A stretch of DNA of 64,000 nt from Leeuwenhoekiella aequorea (GCF_004104375.1 NZ_QOVM01000001.1:682001-746000); one strand, 5' to 3'. Shown: positions 8,734 through 17,576, numbered from the stretch's first letter. The notes: generated by a model not told the origin, from the sequence alone. Numbers and translations: made by a program.

Positions 8734-9234
8734 ATGAAAAAATTACTTGTTTTAATTCTCGTAGCTCTACCATTAATGGCTGCGAGCGCCCATAAATATT
8801 ATTTTAGTGTAACTCAGGCAGACTACGATGTAAAGTCTAAATCTCTAAAAATAGTTACGCGCGTGTTTTATGATGATCTGGAAAAAGTTTTTCAAGAACG
8901 TTATGACAAATCCATCAAGGTAGATAAAACTTATGATCAGGAAAAATTAGATGCCTACATTCAAAAATACTTTAATTCAAAGTTCATTGTCTCAATAAAT
9001 GGCAAAGAGCAGAAGCTATCCTATATAGGTCATAAGGATGAAGTTGACTACGTGGTATGTTTTGTGGAAGTTAAGAACATTACTAATCCTCAATCTATAG
9101 AAATTGAAAATACTTTGCTGATGGATATGTTTCCAGATCAAAAGAATGTGATACATCTTCAAGTGGGCAACACCAAGAAAAGTTACCTGCTTAACAAAGA
9201 AAATGATAAAGCAATGTTAAAACTTTCTGAATAA
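8734..9234 (+). CDS. DUF6702 family exported protein
   Basis: 166 aa. A signal peptide ends near ASA at residues 17-19, followed by the family-typical HKYYFSVTQ at 20-28. The mature part is mostly beta-strand with a central TRVFYDDLEKVF segment. The family is widespread in Bacteroidetes with no known activity. It is almost always exported, and here it lies between CarboxypepD_reg-like proteins and an M1 peptidase, 65 bases upstream of the latter, which suggests a shared periplasmic job. Confidence 0.82.
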   Translation: MKKLLVLILVALPLMAASAHKYYFSVTQADYDVKSKSLKIVTRVFYDDLEKVFQERYDKSIKVDKTYDQEKLDAYIQKYFNSKFIVSINGKEQKLSYIGHKDEVDYVVCFVEVKNITNPQSIEIENTLLMDMFPDQKNVIHLQVGNTKKSYLLNKENDKAMLKLSE

Positions 9235-9299
9235 TTTATTAACATATACCTAATCTTTACTTTTATAGAATTCAAAAGCACAAAATCGAATTACAATTT

Positions 9300-11600
9300 A
9301 TGAAACAAATCAAGTACACATTATTTAGTTTGATGTTTCTAGCAGCCTCTGTAGGTTTTGCTCAGGAAGCACCAGCTAAAGAAGAACGCCAGGCTGGGCA
9401 CACAAACACTAATAAGTTTAGACAACTTTATAATGAATTTGCTACGCCTAATCAATTCCGTACGGCTTCTGGAGCCCCAGGACCTGCATATTACCAGAAT
9501 GAAGCTGATTATGAAATTAAAATTGAGCTTAATGATGATAATCAGACCATAAGTGGTTACGAGACCATTACATACAAAAATAATTCACCAGATAAATTAG
9601 AGTATTTATGGGTGCAATTAGATCAAAATATACGCAAAAAAGATTCTCCTGCACTAGAGAAAGATGGTAGCGGATTAGCACCGGTAAACCAACCTGGTTC
9701 AATTGTGAATAGTTATATGAAAGAACCTTTTGATGGGGGGTTCAATATTTTAGAAGTTACTCAAGACGGGAAGCCTCTAAAGCATATGATAAATTTCACA
9801 ATGATGCGAATAGATATGCCACAACCACTAGCGCCAGGTGAGGAATTTGAATTTAGCGTAAAGTGGAATTTTAATATTGTTGAACATACTGTAGACAGAG
9901 CACGCTCTGGTTATGAAAGTTTTCCTGACGGAAACAAAAACTATGTTATTGCACAATTTTTTCCAAGAATGTGTGTATACAATGATGTAGAAGGATGGCA
10001 AAATTATCAGTTCTGGGGTAACGGTGAGTTCGCACTACCTTTTGGCGATTATGATGTAGAAATTACAGTTCCTGCAGATCATTTATTAGACGGTACGGGG
10101 GATCTTGTGAATAGAAAAGAGGTGTACTCAAAAGAAATGATGAGCCGTTGGGAGCAAGCTCAAAAGAGTTATGACAAGCCGGTTATCATTAGATCACAAG
10201 CAGAAGCTGTCGAAATTGAAAAAGGTCGTAGTAAAGCAAAGAAAACCTGGAAGTTGCATGCCGATAATGTACGTGATTTTGCATTTACATCTTCTCGCAA
10301 GTATATAATGGATGCTCAAGCGGTTAAGTTTCCTAAAGGAGATGTAATGGCTATTTCTATTTATCCTAAAGAAGGTAACCCGCTTTGGGAAGAATATTCA
10401 ACCAAAGCTGTGGTACAAACTTTAAAGTCTTATTCAAGAATGACTTTTGATTACCCATACCCTAAAGCTATTTCTGTACACGGTCAAAATCAAGGGATGG
10501 AATATCCTATGATATGCTGGAATTATGGTCGCCCAGATGAAGATGGTTCTTATAGCGATCGTACAAAATATGGTATGATCAGTGTAATTATTCACGAGGT
10601 AGGTCATAACTTTTTCCCAATGATCGTTAACAGTGACGAGCGCCAGTGGGGTTGGATGGATGAAGGTATTAATACTTTTGTACAATATGTAGCAGAGCAA
10701 GATTTTGGAGAGAATTTTCCTGAGGCAATAGCACCAAATTCGAAGTATCCTTCACGTCGTGGAGAGCCTTCAAAAATAACAGGTTATATGGGTGGCGATC
10801 AAAATTTTATCTCGCCTATCATGTCAAATCCTGAAAATGTTTATCAGTTAGGAAACAATGCCTACGGAAAACCTGCAACTGCGCTTAATATTTTAAGAGA
10901 AACAGTTATGGGTCGTGAGTTATTTGACTATTCTTTTAAAACTTACGCACAACGCTGGATGTTTAAGCATCCTACACCTGAAGATTTTTTCCGCACGATG
11001 GAAGACGCTTCTGCTGTAGATCTTGACTGGTACTGGAGAGGTTGGTTTTATACAACCGAGAATGTTGATATGGGTGTAGAAAGCGTTAAATCATATTACT
11101 TAACAAATAAACCTACAGCTGCTGGTAAAGAAATGCTTGCAAGATATGGTGCAGACCCTGCTAATGTAGACGCTGTTTATGTTGTTGAAGAAGGTGGTGA
11201 AGATTATGATGCAGCTATGAAAGGTAAGGCTGTTACTGAAAATGCGCCTAACCTTAATGAGTTTATGATGGATAACTTTACACCGGCAGAACGTGCAAAG
11301 TTAAAAGCACCAAAACATTTTTACGCAGTAACATTTAATAAGCCGGGCGGGATACCTATGCCTATTATTGTTGAATATAGTTATGCAGATGGTTCTAAAG
11401 AGAAAGTTACATATCCTGTACAGGTATGGCGCAAAAATGATGCGGCAGTAACAAAAGTTCTTGCAACAGATAAAGAACTTGTAGGTGTTATGCTGGATCC
11501 TAATTTAGAAACTGCAGATGTTGACGTTACTAACAACAGCTGGCCAAAACAAGAGCCGGTAAGCGAATTTGATAGCTTTAAAGAAGGTTCTGAAGATTAA
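9300..11600 (+). CDS. M1 family zinc metallopeptidase, exported
   Basis: 766 aa. A signal peptide ending near FAQ (residue 22) precedes an aminopeptidase N-like beta domain (about 60-300), then the gluzincin catalytic domain. The zinc site HEVGH followed 18 residues later by a Glu in WMDEG is complete (HExxH-x18-E). The substrate-exopeptidase loop GMEYPM replaces the usual GxMEN, so N-terminal recognition may differ from classical aminopeptidase N. The C-terminus lacks the long helical domain IV and ends in a beta-rich segment. It is the last large gene of the 6985-11600 run and is followed by a good terminator. Confidence 0.92.
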   Translation: MKQIKYTLFSLMFLAASVGFAQEAPAKEERQAGHTNTNKFRQLYNEFATPNQFRTASGAPGPAYYQNEADYEIKIELNDDNQTISGYETITYKNNSPDKLEYLWVQLDQNIRKKDSPALEKDGSGLAPVNQPGSIVNSYMKEPFDGGFNILEVTQDGKPLKHMINFTMMRIDMPQPLAPGEEFEFSVKWNFNIVEHTVDRARSGYESFPDGNKNYVIAQFFPRMCVYNDVEGWQNYQFWGNGEFALPFGDYDVEITVPADHLLDGTGDLVNRKEVYSKEMMSRWEQAQKSYDKPVIIRSQAEAVEIEKGRSKAKKTWKLHADNVRDFAFTSSRKYIMDAQAVKFPKGDVMAISIYPKEGNPLWEEYSTKAVVQTLKSYSRMTFDYPYPKAISVHGQNQGMEYPMICWNYGRPDEDGSYSDRTKYGMISVIIHEVGHNFFPMIVNSDERQWGWMDEGINTFVQYVAEQDFGENFPEAIAPNSKYPSRRGEPSKITGYMGGDQNFISPIMSNPENVYQLGNNAYGKPATALNILRETVMGRELFDYSFKTYAQRWMFKHPTPEDFFRTMEDASAVDLDWYWRGWFYTTENVDMGVESVKSYYLTNKPTAAGKEMLARYGADPANVDAVYVVEEGGEDYDAAMKGKAVTENAPNLNEFMMDNFTPAERAKLKAPKHFYAVTFNKPGGIPMPIIVEYSYADGSKEKVTYPVQVWRKNDAAVTKVLATDKELVGVMLDPNLETADVDVTNNSWPKQEPVSEFDSFKEGSED

Positions 11601-11624
11601 TTAATTTAAGAATTAATTACATTA

Positions 11625-11652
11625 AAAAGCCGGTGATCTTTCATCGGCTTTT
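11625..11652 (+). terminator. Intrinsic terminator after the M1 peptidase gene
   Basis: A 12-bp stem with one G-T pair (AAAAGCCGGTGA with TCATCGGCTTTT) and a 4-base loop sits 24 bases past the stop and is followed by TCATTTTTC. Confidence 0.8.
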
Positions 11653-11664
11653 CATTTTTCCCCA

Positions 11665-11672
11665 TATATTTG
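11665..11672 (+). promoter_or_regulatory. Putative -7 box (TATATTTG) of tatA
   Basis: TATATTTG matches TAnnTTTG and ends only 7 bases before the tatA ATG. If real, transcription would begin within a base or two of the start codon, giving an almost leaderless mRNA. No clear -33 TTG is visible. Confidence 0.35.
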
Positions 11673-11679
11673 TAGAACT

Positions 11680-11958
11680 ATGAATATACCATTTTTTATT
11701 AGCGGCGCAGAAATAGGCTTTATCGTTTTTATCATTGTAATGGTATTTGGCGCTGATAAAGTTCCTGATATTGCAAGAGGTCTCGGTAAGGGAATGCGTA
11801 CTTTAAAAAACGCTACAAACGATATCAAAACTGAAATTACTAAAAGTGCAGATAAGCAGGGAATCAATACAGACATAGCAAAAGATGTCAAGAAAGAAAT
11901 TGATGATGCCAAGAAGCACATAAGCGAGATTACAGGAAGTGTAAAGCGTAATCTGTAA
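11680..11958 (+). CDS. tatA: Twin-arginine translocase subunit TatA/TatE
   Basis: 92 aa. The protein has a short N-terminal membrane helix (about residues 7-24), the hinge FGADKVPDIARGLGKGM with the conserved FG and the basic amphipathic helix, then a charged tail. TatA oligomers form the export path for folded Tat substrates recruited by TatC. tatC is not adjacent; it lies at 55222-56070. The gene is flanked upstream by a terminator and its own candidate promoter, so it is probably monocistronic. Confidence 0.93.
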   Translation: MNIPFFISGAEIGFIVFIIVMVFGADKVPDIARGLGKGMRTLKNATNDIKTEITKSADKQGINTDIAKDVKKEIDDAKKHISEITGSVKRNL

Positions 11959-12003
11959 ACTATCAACACATTATACTTATAGTTGAATTAGATAATTATT
12001 AAT

Positions 12004-12019
12004 AATAAGTATACTTATT
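12004..12019. repeat. Perfect 16-bp palindrome in the tatA/methyltransferase intergenic region
   Basis: AATAAGTATACTTATT reads the same on both strands. The 238-base region between tatA and the convergent methyltransferase gene is otherwise strongly AT-rich and holds only this palindrome and the terminator at 12186. There is no T-tract after it. It could be a protein-binding site or chance in AT-rich DNA. Confidence 0.4.
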
Positions 12020-12185
12020 GAATATTGCTTAGTTTTATTATTATTTCTGTAAGGTTATTGATGTATTATTCAAATATTAGTAATATCTTCATATTATAAT
12101 AACTAACAACCGTTTTAAAATAGATAGGACTTTGTAAGATTGAAATATCTTTTTTTAGAATAATTTACTACCGTGTTAATTACCG

Positions 12186-12217
12186 AATCCCATCTTTTAA
12201 GATGGGATTTTTTTTCG
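12186..12217 (+). terminator. Plus-strand terminator that overlaps the 3' end of the convergent methyltransferase gene
   Basis: AATCCCATC pairs with GATGGGATT around a 6-base loop and is followed by a run of eight T on the plus strand, so it should stop transcripts coming from tatA. The stem includes the stop and last codons of the minus-strand methyltransferase (stop at 12197). There is no T-tract for the minus direction. Confidence 0.7.
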
Positions 12218-12847
12218 GCTTATGGTAAGTCCGTCTCGTATTGTAAGCAAAACTGTTTCTAGTCGGGGATCTTCGGCAAGAAGTTTATTATATTCTAATA
12301 ACGCGGCGGTTGAGGTGTCTTTAGGATTTAAAGTTTTTACAACTTTTCCGCTCCATAGCACATTGTCTGATAGTAAAATACCACCCGGTTTTAAACGATC
12401 TACTATAAGGTCAAAGTAAGCAGGATAATTAGGTTTATCGGCATCAATAAATACCAGGTCTAGTTCTTCAGTAATTTGGGGGATTATGTCCAGAGCATTC
12501 CCCAAATGTTGTTTGATAGTGGACCCATACCCAGATAAGTCAAAGTATTTTCTTTGAAAATCTACCAGTTCTTCATTAATATCTATGGTATGAAGTGTAC
12601 CATTTGCTTGCAAGCCTTCGGCAAGACATAGGGCAGAATATCCCGTATACGTTCCTATTTCTAAAATAGTTTTAGGATTTACAAGTTTTGAGATCATACT
12701 CAAAATTCGTCCCTGATAGTGACCACTAAGCATACGCGGTTGTACCACTTTTTGATAAGTTTCGCGTGTAAGGTTTTTTAAGAGCTGCGGTTCTTTAGAA
12801 GAGTGAGCAACTGCATAATCATCAAGTTCTTCAGAAATAAAATGCAT
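12197..12847 (-). CDS. Class I SAM-dependent O-methyltransferase (catechol-OMT/CCoAOMT-like)
   Basis: 216 aa, the usual size of this family. The SAM-binding loop is LEIGTYTGYS at about residues 62-71, the acidic residue TIDIN follows, and the metal-binding signature FIDADKPNY (Asp pair) and SDNVLW are intact, as in Mg-dependent catechol and caffeoyl-CoA O-methyltransferases. It methylates a hydroxyl next to another ring substituent in known members. It starts 4 bases after kmo ends, in the same apparent operon as kynU, so a hydroxylated kynurenine-pathway aromatic is a plausible but unproven substrate. Confidence 0.9.
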   Translation of the reverse strand: MHFISEELDDYAVAHSSKEPQLLKNLTRETYQKVVQPRMLSGHYQGRILSMISKLVNPKTILEIGTYTGYSALCLAEGLQANGTLHTIDINEELVDFQRKYFDLSGYGSTIKQHLGNALDIIPQITEELDLVFIDADKPNYPAYFDLIVDRLKPGGILLSDNVLWSGKVVKTLNPKDTSTAALLEYNKLLAEDPRLETVLLTIRDGLTISRKKIPS

Positions 12848-12851
12848 ATTT

Positions 12852-14258
12852 TTATTCTTCTTCTAATCCTTCTACAACCTCATCGTCATGAAGCATTTTG
12901 CGGGTTTCTTGTTTTACGAGATTTAGTTTTTCTTGAAGGGTCATACTTTCAGAAAACTTCCCGTCGTAAATTAAATTTAAAATAGCTTTATCTTGAACCC
13001 GGCCTCTGCGCATTGCTTCAGAATAGCGTAAATCTTCTCTAAAAGTTACCAGAGAATACTTAGAAAAATACTCTTGCGGAAATTCATTTTCAAAGGCAAT
13101 CTCTAATTTTCTTTTTTCCTGAAATATAGGCCGTGCAGTATGCGCTTTCATCTCGTGGAAGTTATCTACAGCAAGATCTGCAATCGCATCTGTATCTTCT
13201 TTGCGTTCATCCTGATAAGCTTTAAAAACTGCTTTCCAGTCTCCCTCGTGCTTATTTAAAGCTTTATCTAGGACATCAATATCTTCAAATGCAGAATTCA
13301 TTCCTTGACCATAAAATGGCACTATGCCGTGCGCTGCATCTCCCAGAAGTAAAACTTTGCCATAGGCGTGCCAAGGTGAGCATTTTATAGTTCCTAATGG
13401 AGAAGTGGGATTTTCTTTAAATTCTTGTATTAAATTAGGCATTAACGCTAATGCATCTGGGAATTCTCTTTCAAAATAATCAAGTATCGCCGCATCAGAA
13501 TTGAGACTTTCAAAACTGTCTTTTCCTTCGTCCCAAGATAAAAATAGGGTGACCGTGAAACTCCCATCAAGATTAGGTAATGCAATCATCATATCTTTTC
13601 CTCTAGGCCAGATATGCAAAGCATTTTTTTCTACTAAAAAACCACCATCGGCAGACGCCGGAAATGATAATTCTTTGTAGCCGTGAGTTAAAAAATCTTG
13701 CCCATAGCTGAATAAAAATTTGCGATGGTCTAGCATACTTTTACGTAACGCTGAACCTACGCCATCTGCACCCATTAAAATGTCTGCTTGATAATGTGTC
13801 TCTTTCTGAGTTTTGTAATCTTCAAATGTCGCTTTTGCTGTTTCAAGTTCAACACCAGTACATTTTTGATTAAAATGCATCGTTATATCTGGCATTTTAT
13901 CACACTCATTTAAGAGCATAATATTGAGGTCCTCACGAGAAATAGAGTTGATGTATTCGTGATTTCTTCCGCTGTAGGCGCTCATAAATAATTGCCCGTC
14001 AGCACTATGAATCATACGTCCGTTCATAGGTATGCATAGCGGTAAGACCTTATCTTCTAGTCCAGCAAGGCGTAGACCTTTCATTCCGCGGTCTGAGAAT
14101 GCTAAATTTATTGAGCGGCCAGAATCTACAATCTCTTCTCGTAAATCTGGACGCTTTTCCATCAACGTAACCTTATAGCCTCGCTGAGCCATGCGTAATG
14201 CTAGTAAAGAACCACAAAGTCCAGCACCAATAATTAATATATGTTCTTGATTTTTCAA
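12852..14258 (-). CDS. kmo: Kynurenine 3-monooxygenase
   Basis: 468 aa. The enzyme hydroxylates L-kynurenine to 3-hydroxykynurenine with NADPH and FAD. The N-terminal dinucleotide fold GAGLCGSLLA is at residues 12-21; SGRSINLAFSDRG is the family-specific active-site stretch; GADGVGSALR and the second FAD motif LLGDAAHGIVPFYGQGMN are all intact. A C-terminal helical region follows, as in the eukaryotic and bacterial enzymes. It lies 38 bases after kynU and 4 before the methyltransferase. With kynureninase it yields 3-hydroxyanthranilate, a precursor of quinolinate and NAD. Confidence 0.96.
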   Translation of the reverse strand: MKNQEHILIIGAGLCGSLLALRMAQRGYKVTLMEKRPDLREEIVDSGRSINLAFSDRGMKGLRLAGLEDKVLPLCIPMNGRMIHSADGQLFMSAYSGRNHEYINSISREDLNIMLLNECDKMPDITMHFNQKCTGVELETAKATFEDYKTQKETHYQADILMGADGVGSALRKSMLDHRKFLFSYGQDFLTHGYKELSFPASADGGFLVEKNALHIWPRGKDMMIALPNLDGSFTVTLFLSWDEGKDSFESLNSDAAILDYFEREFPDALALMPNLIQEFKENPTSPLGTIKCSPWHAYGKVLLLGDAAHGIVPFYGQGMNSAFEDIDVLDKALNKHEGDWKAVFKAYQDERKEDTDAIADLAVDNFHEMKAHTARPIFQEKRKLEIAFENEFPQEYFSKYSLVTFREDLRYSEAMRRGRVQDKAILNLIYDGKFSESMTLQEKLNLVKQETRKMLHDDEVVEGLEEE

Positions 14259-14296
14259 AAGTGATCTATTAATGGGTGGTTGTTTAAAACGACCGT

Positions 14297-15583
14297 TTAT
14301 TTTTTAGCTAAAAGTTCTTTTAGACGTTGAGTCATTTCATATACATCCTCAAAGCTATTGTATAGAGGAGCGGGAGCCACGCGTATAACATCTGGCTCTC
14401 TCCAGTCACAGATAATACCTGCCTGCATAAACCCGTCGTGCAGGCTTCGGTCTGCATTTTTTACTTGAATAGATAATTGACAACCGCGCTCTTCCGGATT
14501 TTCGGGAGTCAAAATAGCTATACGATCATCTTTTAAATCTTTTATTAAAAATTCTAAGTAGCCTGTGATTTTTTTGGATTTTGCACGTATATTTTTAAAT
14601 CCGGCTTCAGCAAACAATTCAAGAGATGCCCGTATGGGAGCCATTGATAATATGGGCGGATTGCTTAATTGCCAACCTTCTGCACCCTCAATAGGATCAA
14701 AATCAACACGCATATTAAAACGGCTATCCATTTTATGTCCCCACCAGCCAGTAAGGCGTGGGATATCTCTATCATTTGCGTGACGCTCGTGTACAAAGCA
14801 ACCGCCTATAGCACCAGGACCACTGTTTAGATATTTATAAGTGCACCAGACCGCAAAATCAGGTCCGTTCTCATGTAGGTCTGCATCAATGTTACCTACA
14901 CCGTGTGCAAGATCAAAACCTACTTTACATCCATATTTATGGCCTAATTCTGTAATTGCTTTTATAGGATACTTTTGACCGGTATAGTAATTAGAATTTC
15001 CTATCATTACCAGCGCAATTTCATTACCGTGCTCCTCAATAATTGCTTCGAGATCTTCAAAACGACATAAGTGCTCCTCTGTTCTGGGTTTCCAAAGTAT
15101 TAGAGCTTCGTCAGGATCGTATCCTTTTTCTTTAATTTGAGATATTACAGCATAGCTATCTGAAGGAAAGGCGTCACTTTCAATCAAAATTTTATAACGC
15201 TTTGAAGTAGGTCGGTAAAACGAAATCATCATTAAGTGCAAATTTGTACTTAGCGTGTTCATAATCACAACTTCGCTTGGCTTTGCACCTACAATGTCTG
15301 CCATAGGTTTAGTTAGCAGCTCGTGATATTCAGTCCACGGAACTTTTGCTTTAAAATGACCTTCAACTGCAATTTCTGCCCAGTTATTAAGCTCCTCTTC
15401 AACATAATCTCTGGCTTTTTTAGGCTGTAGTCCTAAAGAGTTTCCGCAGAGATAAATAAGATTTTTTCCATTCTCATCTTTAGGAAGATTAAAACGCTCT
15501 CTAAAATGTGCTAATGGATCTTCTGCATCAGCCTGTTTTGCATAGGCTAACGAATTCTGGTATGTGCTTTTTTCTTCTAACAT
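14297..15583 (-). CDS. kynU: Kynureninase
   Basis: 428 aa from the ATG at 15583. A longer frame from a TTG at 15601 only adds six hydrophobic residues and is less likely. The PLP enzyme cleaves kynurenine or 3-hydroxykynurenine to anthranilate or 3-hydroxyanthranilate plus alanine. The signature YLCGNSLGLQP is near the N-terminus, the PLP-phosphate and pyridine contacts fall in GFDLAHGVGN, and the Schiff-base lysine lies in CTYKYLNSGPG. It is the first gene of the kynU-kmo-methyltransferase unit, divergent from an MFS gene across 82 bases. Confidence 0.96.
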   Translation of the reverse strand: MLEEKSTYQNSLAYAKQADAEDPLAHFRERFNLPKDENGKNLIYLCGNSLGLQPKKARDYVEEELNNWAEIAVEGHFKAKVPWTEYHELLTKPMADIVGAKPSEVVIMNTLSTNLHLMMISFYRPTSKRYKILIESDAFPSDSYAVISQIKEKGYDPDEALILWKPRTEEHLCRFEDLEAIIEEHGNEIALVMIGNSNYYTGQKYPIKAITELGHKYGCKVGFDLAHGVGNIDADLHENGPDFAVWCTYKYLNSGPGAIGGCFVHERHANDRDIPRLTGWWGHKMDSRFNMRVDFDPIEGAEGWQLSNPPILSMAPIRASLELFAEAGFKNIRAKSKKITGYLEFLIKDLKDDRIAILTPENPEERGCQLSIQVKNADRSLHDGFMQAGIICDWREPDVIRVAPAPLYNSFEDVYEMTQRLKELLAKK

Positions 15584-15665
15584 AAGCTGTAAAAGTAGCA
15601 ATTAAAATAGTTTTAGTACGTGCTTAGATTTTTGGTATTTTTCCTTTTCCAAAATTAAAGATACT

Positions 15666-16814
15666 ATGAAAGCACTCCGTCTTGTTTTTAGCAATATGAG
15701 ATACTTTACACCAGTATTTTTATTTGCTACACTAAATATCGTATTTGGTACTTGGGCTATTTACATACCTCAAATAACGGCCAAGCTGCAAATTAGTGAG
15801 GGTATGTTAGGGTTTGCGGTGTTTTTTATGGCGTTAGGAACACTTGCCACCATACCCTTTGTCCCAAGAATTATCAAATTTCTTGAACTAGGAAAAACTA
15901 CGCTTCTGGCAATTTGTGGGTTTTGTATTGTCTTTATTGGTCCTTTTTTAGCTCCAACTTATACATTACTTTGTGCGGCTTTGTTTGTTGTAGGAGTATT
16001 TTCCGGGTTGCTTGATGTATCAATAAATACACTAGTAACCGAACTTGAGAAGAAAGATAAAATTCACTTTATGTCTGTTTCTCACGGGTTTTTTAGTCTA
16101 GGCGGAATGCTGGGAGCGGGTATAGGTACTGTTATACTTCCCTATATAGCTATGCCTTGGTATCACATGGCCGGGGTAATTGTTCTCTTGGTACTTGCTA
16201 ATATTGTTCTAAGTAAAAACTATCTACATCTTAGAAATGTTCACGAAGAGGAAGAAACCAAGTTTAAATTAAAAAATTTACGACCGCTAGTCGGGTTGGC
16301 GGTAATTGGCTTTTTGGTTATGGCGGCAGAGGGGGCCATTGTAGACTGGAGTGCATTATATTTAGAGAAAGTAACATTAGCAACTGCTACCTTAGTAGGT
16401 ATGGGTTATACTATTTTTAATGGAACAATGGCATTTGGGCGATTTTTTGGAGATACTGTGAGTTCAAAATATGGATCTCGATCCATTATGATTGCTGGCA
16501 GTTTTGTCGCCACATTAGGGTTTGCTCTCGTGCTTTATGGAGAAACTACGCTGGCATTGATAGGATTTGGTTTTGTAGGTATCGGACTTTCAATTGTCGT
16601 ACCGGAACTCTTTAGATATAGTGGGAATTTAAAAGGAATTAGGGCTGCAGAAGGTATTAGCTTTATTGCGGGAACTGGTTTTACCGGTCTTTTGTTAGGT
16701 CCTGTATTTCTGGGTTTTTTAGCGGAAACTTTTAATTTAAAAGGAAGTTTTATAGCCTTGATGATTTTCACATTTCTTGCGGGTTGTGTAGCATTCACCC
16801 TGAAGCGGAAATAA
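15666..16814 (+). CDS. MFS transporter (YbjJ/FucP-like)
   Basis: 382 aa with about 12 predicted membrane helices in two halves. The cytoplasmic A-loop is poorly conserved. Segments such as GVFSGLLDVSINT and SVSHGFFSLGGMLGAG resemble YbjJ and sugar-type MFS members. The substrate is unknown. An internal ATG (residue 12) would also leave all helices intact. It is divergent from kynU, so a link to tryptophan or kynurenine transport is possible but unsupported. A strong terminator follows the stop. Confidence 0.85.
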   Translation: MKALRLVFSNMRYFTPVFLFATLNIVFGTWAIYIPQITAKLQISEGMLGFAVFFMALGTLATIPFVPRIIKFLELGKTTLLAICGFCIVFIGPFLAPTYTLLCAALFVVGVFSGLLDVSINTLVTELEKKDKIHFMSVSHGFFSLGGMLGAGIGTVILPYIAMPWYHMAGVIVLLVLANIVLSKNYLHLRNVHEEEETKFKLKNLRPLVGLAVIGFLVMAAEGAIVDWSALYLEKVTLATATLVGMGYTIFNGTMAFGRFFGDTVSSKYGSRSIMIAGSFVATLGFALVLYGETTLALIGFGFVGIGLSIVVPELFRYSGNLKGIRAAEGISFIAGTGFTGLLLGPVFLGFLAETFNLKGSFIALMIFTFLAGCVAFTLKRK

Positions 16815-16816
16815 AA

Positions 16817-16836
16817 AACCCACCTTTTGGTGGGTT
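16817..16836. terminator. Bidirectional intrinsic terminator
   Basis: AACCCACC and GGTGGGTT form a perfect 8-bp stem with a TTTT loop. Six A precede it and a T-rich tract follows, so it can serve both the MFS gene (ends 16814) and the convergent lipoprotein gene (ends 16863). Confidence 0.85.
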
Positions 16837-16862
16837 AATATTTTTTTTGAAAAAGTTTATTA

Positions 16863-17576
16863 TTACTCTTCCGTCTTAACCGCAATATCTGTAAAATATA
16901 AGTGAACAGCATTTTCCGGAGCTTTATGATCTGAAGCGATCTTTATACCGTTATAATTGTTGTAATCTTCCCAAGTAGTAACCATAGAGTATTCTGAAAC
17001 ATTCCCTTTTCGGTAAACCCATTCTCTTACCATATAATTTTCATCGTAATAAAAATCATAAGCATCTCCTGGAGTATAACCACCTTCGTCACCATATGTA
17101 ATAGTAATTTTTTTCAGAAGTTTTTTGCTCATAGGCGCAGTTGCCGTGTCTTGTAATTTCAAATTGGTCCCGGTCTCATCCCATACCAGATGCATTGGAG
17201 CAAGAAGCCAGTATGAATCATTTATAAAACCTTTATCTGCATTCATAGCTAGGCTATCAATAGCATGACGGTTGTAGTTAACCGAATCCTTCTCACTTAT
17301 CATAGTGATATCATTCGTTTTAGGACTCCATTTCCAAGCACGCTCAAAATGCGTATCTCCACGATCTACATTAAATGTAAATTCTAATTGAGATACATTT
17401 TCCCAATTTGCAAGTCCGTTAGCCTCCGCAATTTTGAAAGCCACCTCTTGTTCAGGAGTGCGCTCTTCGGTAATAATTTGTGCTTCAGTAGTAGCAGTGT
17501 CTGTATTTTTATCTGTTTCAGTTTTGCAAGAATTAAATGCAATCGCAGCAAAAAGAGTAAGTAAGGATTTTTTCAT
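16863..17576 (-). CDS. Conserved lipoprotein of unknown function (possibly DUF6503)
   Basis: 237 aa. The signal ends in AFNSC (Cys16), a plausible lipobox, followed by a Thr/Glu-rich linker. The mature part has repeated aromatic strands (HFERAWKWSP, YWLLAPMHLVWD, DAYDFYYDENYMVREWVYR) that suggest a LolA/LolB-like half-barrel, and it resembles proteins labelled DUF6503 in Bacteroidetes. That assignment is from memory of the pattern and is not certain. No catalytic motif is visible. It is monocistronic, convergent with the MFS gene. Confidence 0.7.
   Translation of the reverse strand: MKKSLLTLFAAIAFNSCKTETDKNTDTATTEAQIITEERTPEQEVAFKIAEANGLANWENVSQLEFTFNVDRGDTHFERAWKWSPKTNDITMISEKDSVNYNRHAIDSLAMNADKGFINDSYWLLAPMHLVWDETGTNLKLQDTATAPMSKKLLKKITITYGDEGGYTPGDAYDFYYDENYMVREWVYRKGNVSEYSMVTTWEDYNNYNGIKIASDHKAPENAVHLYFTDIAVKTEE

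Noticed and set aside
11652-11969. Hydrophobic 105-codon minus-strand frame across tatA
   Set aside because: It is antisense to a clear TatA protein; its hydrophobic look is the mirror of the TatA codons and it has no family pattern.
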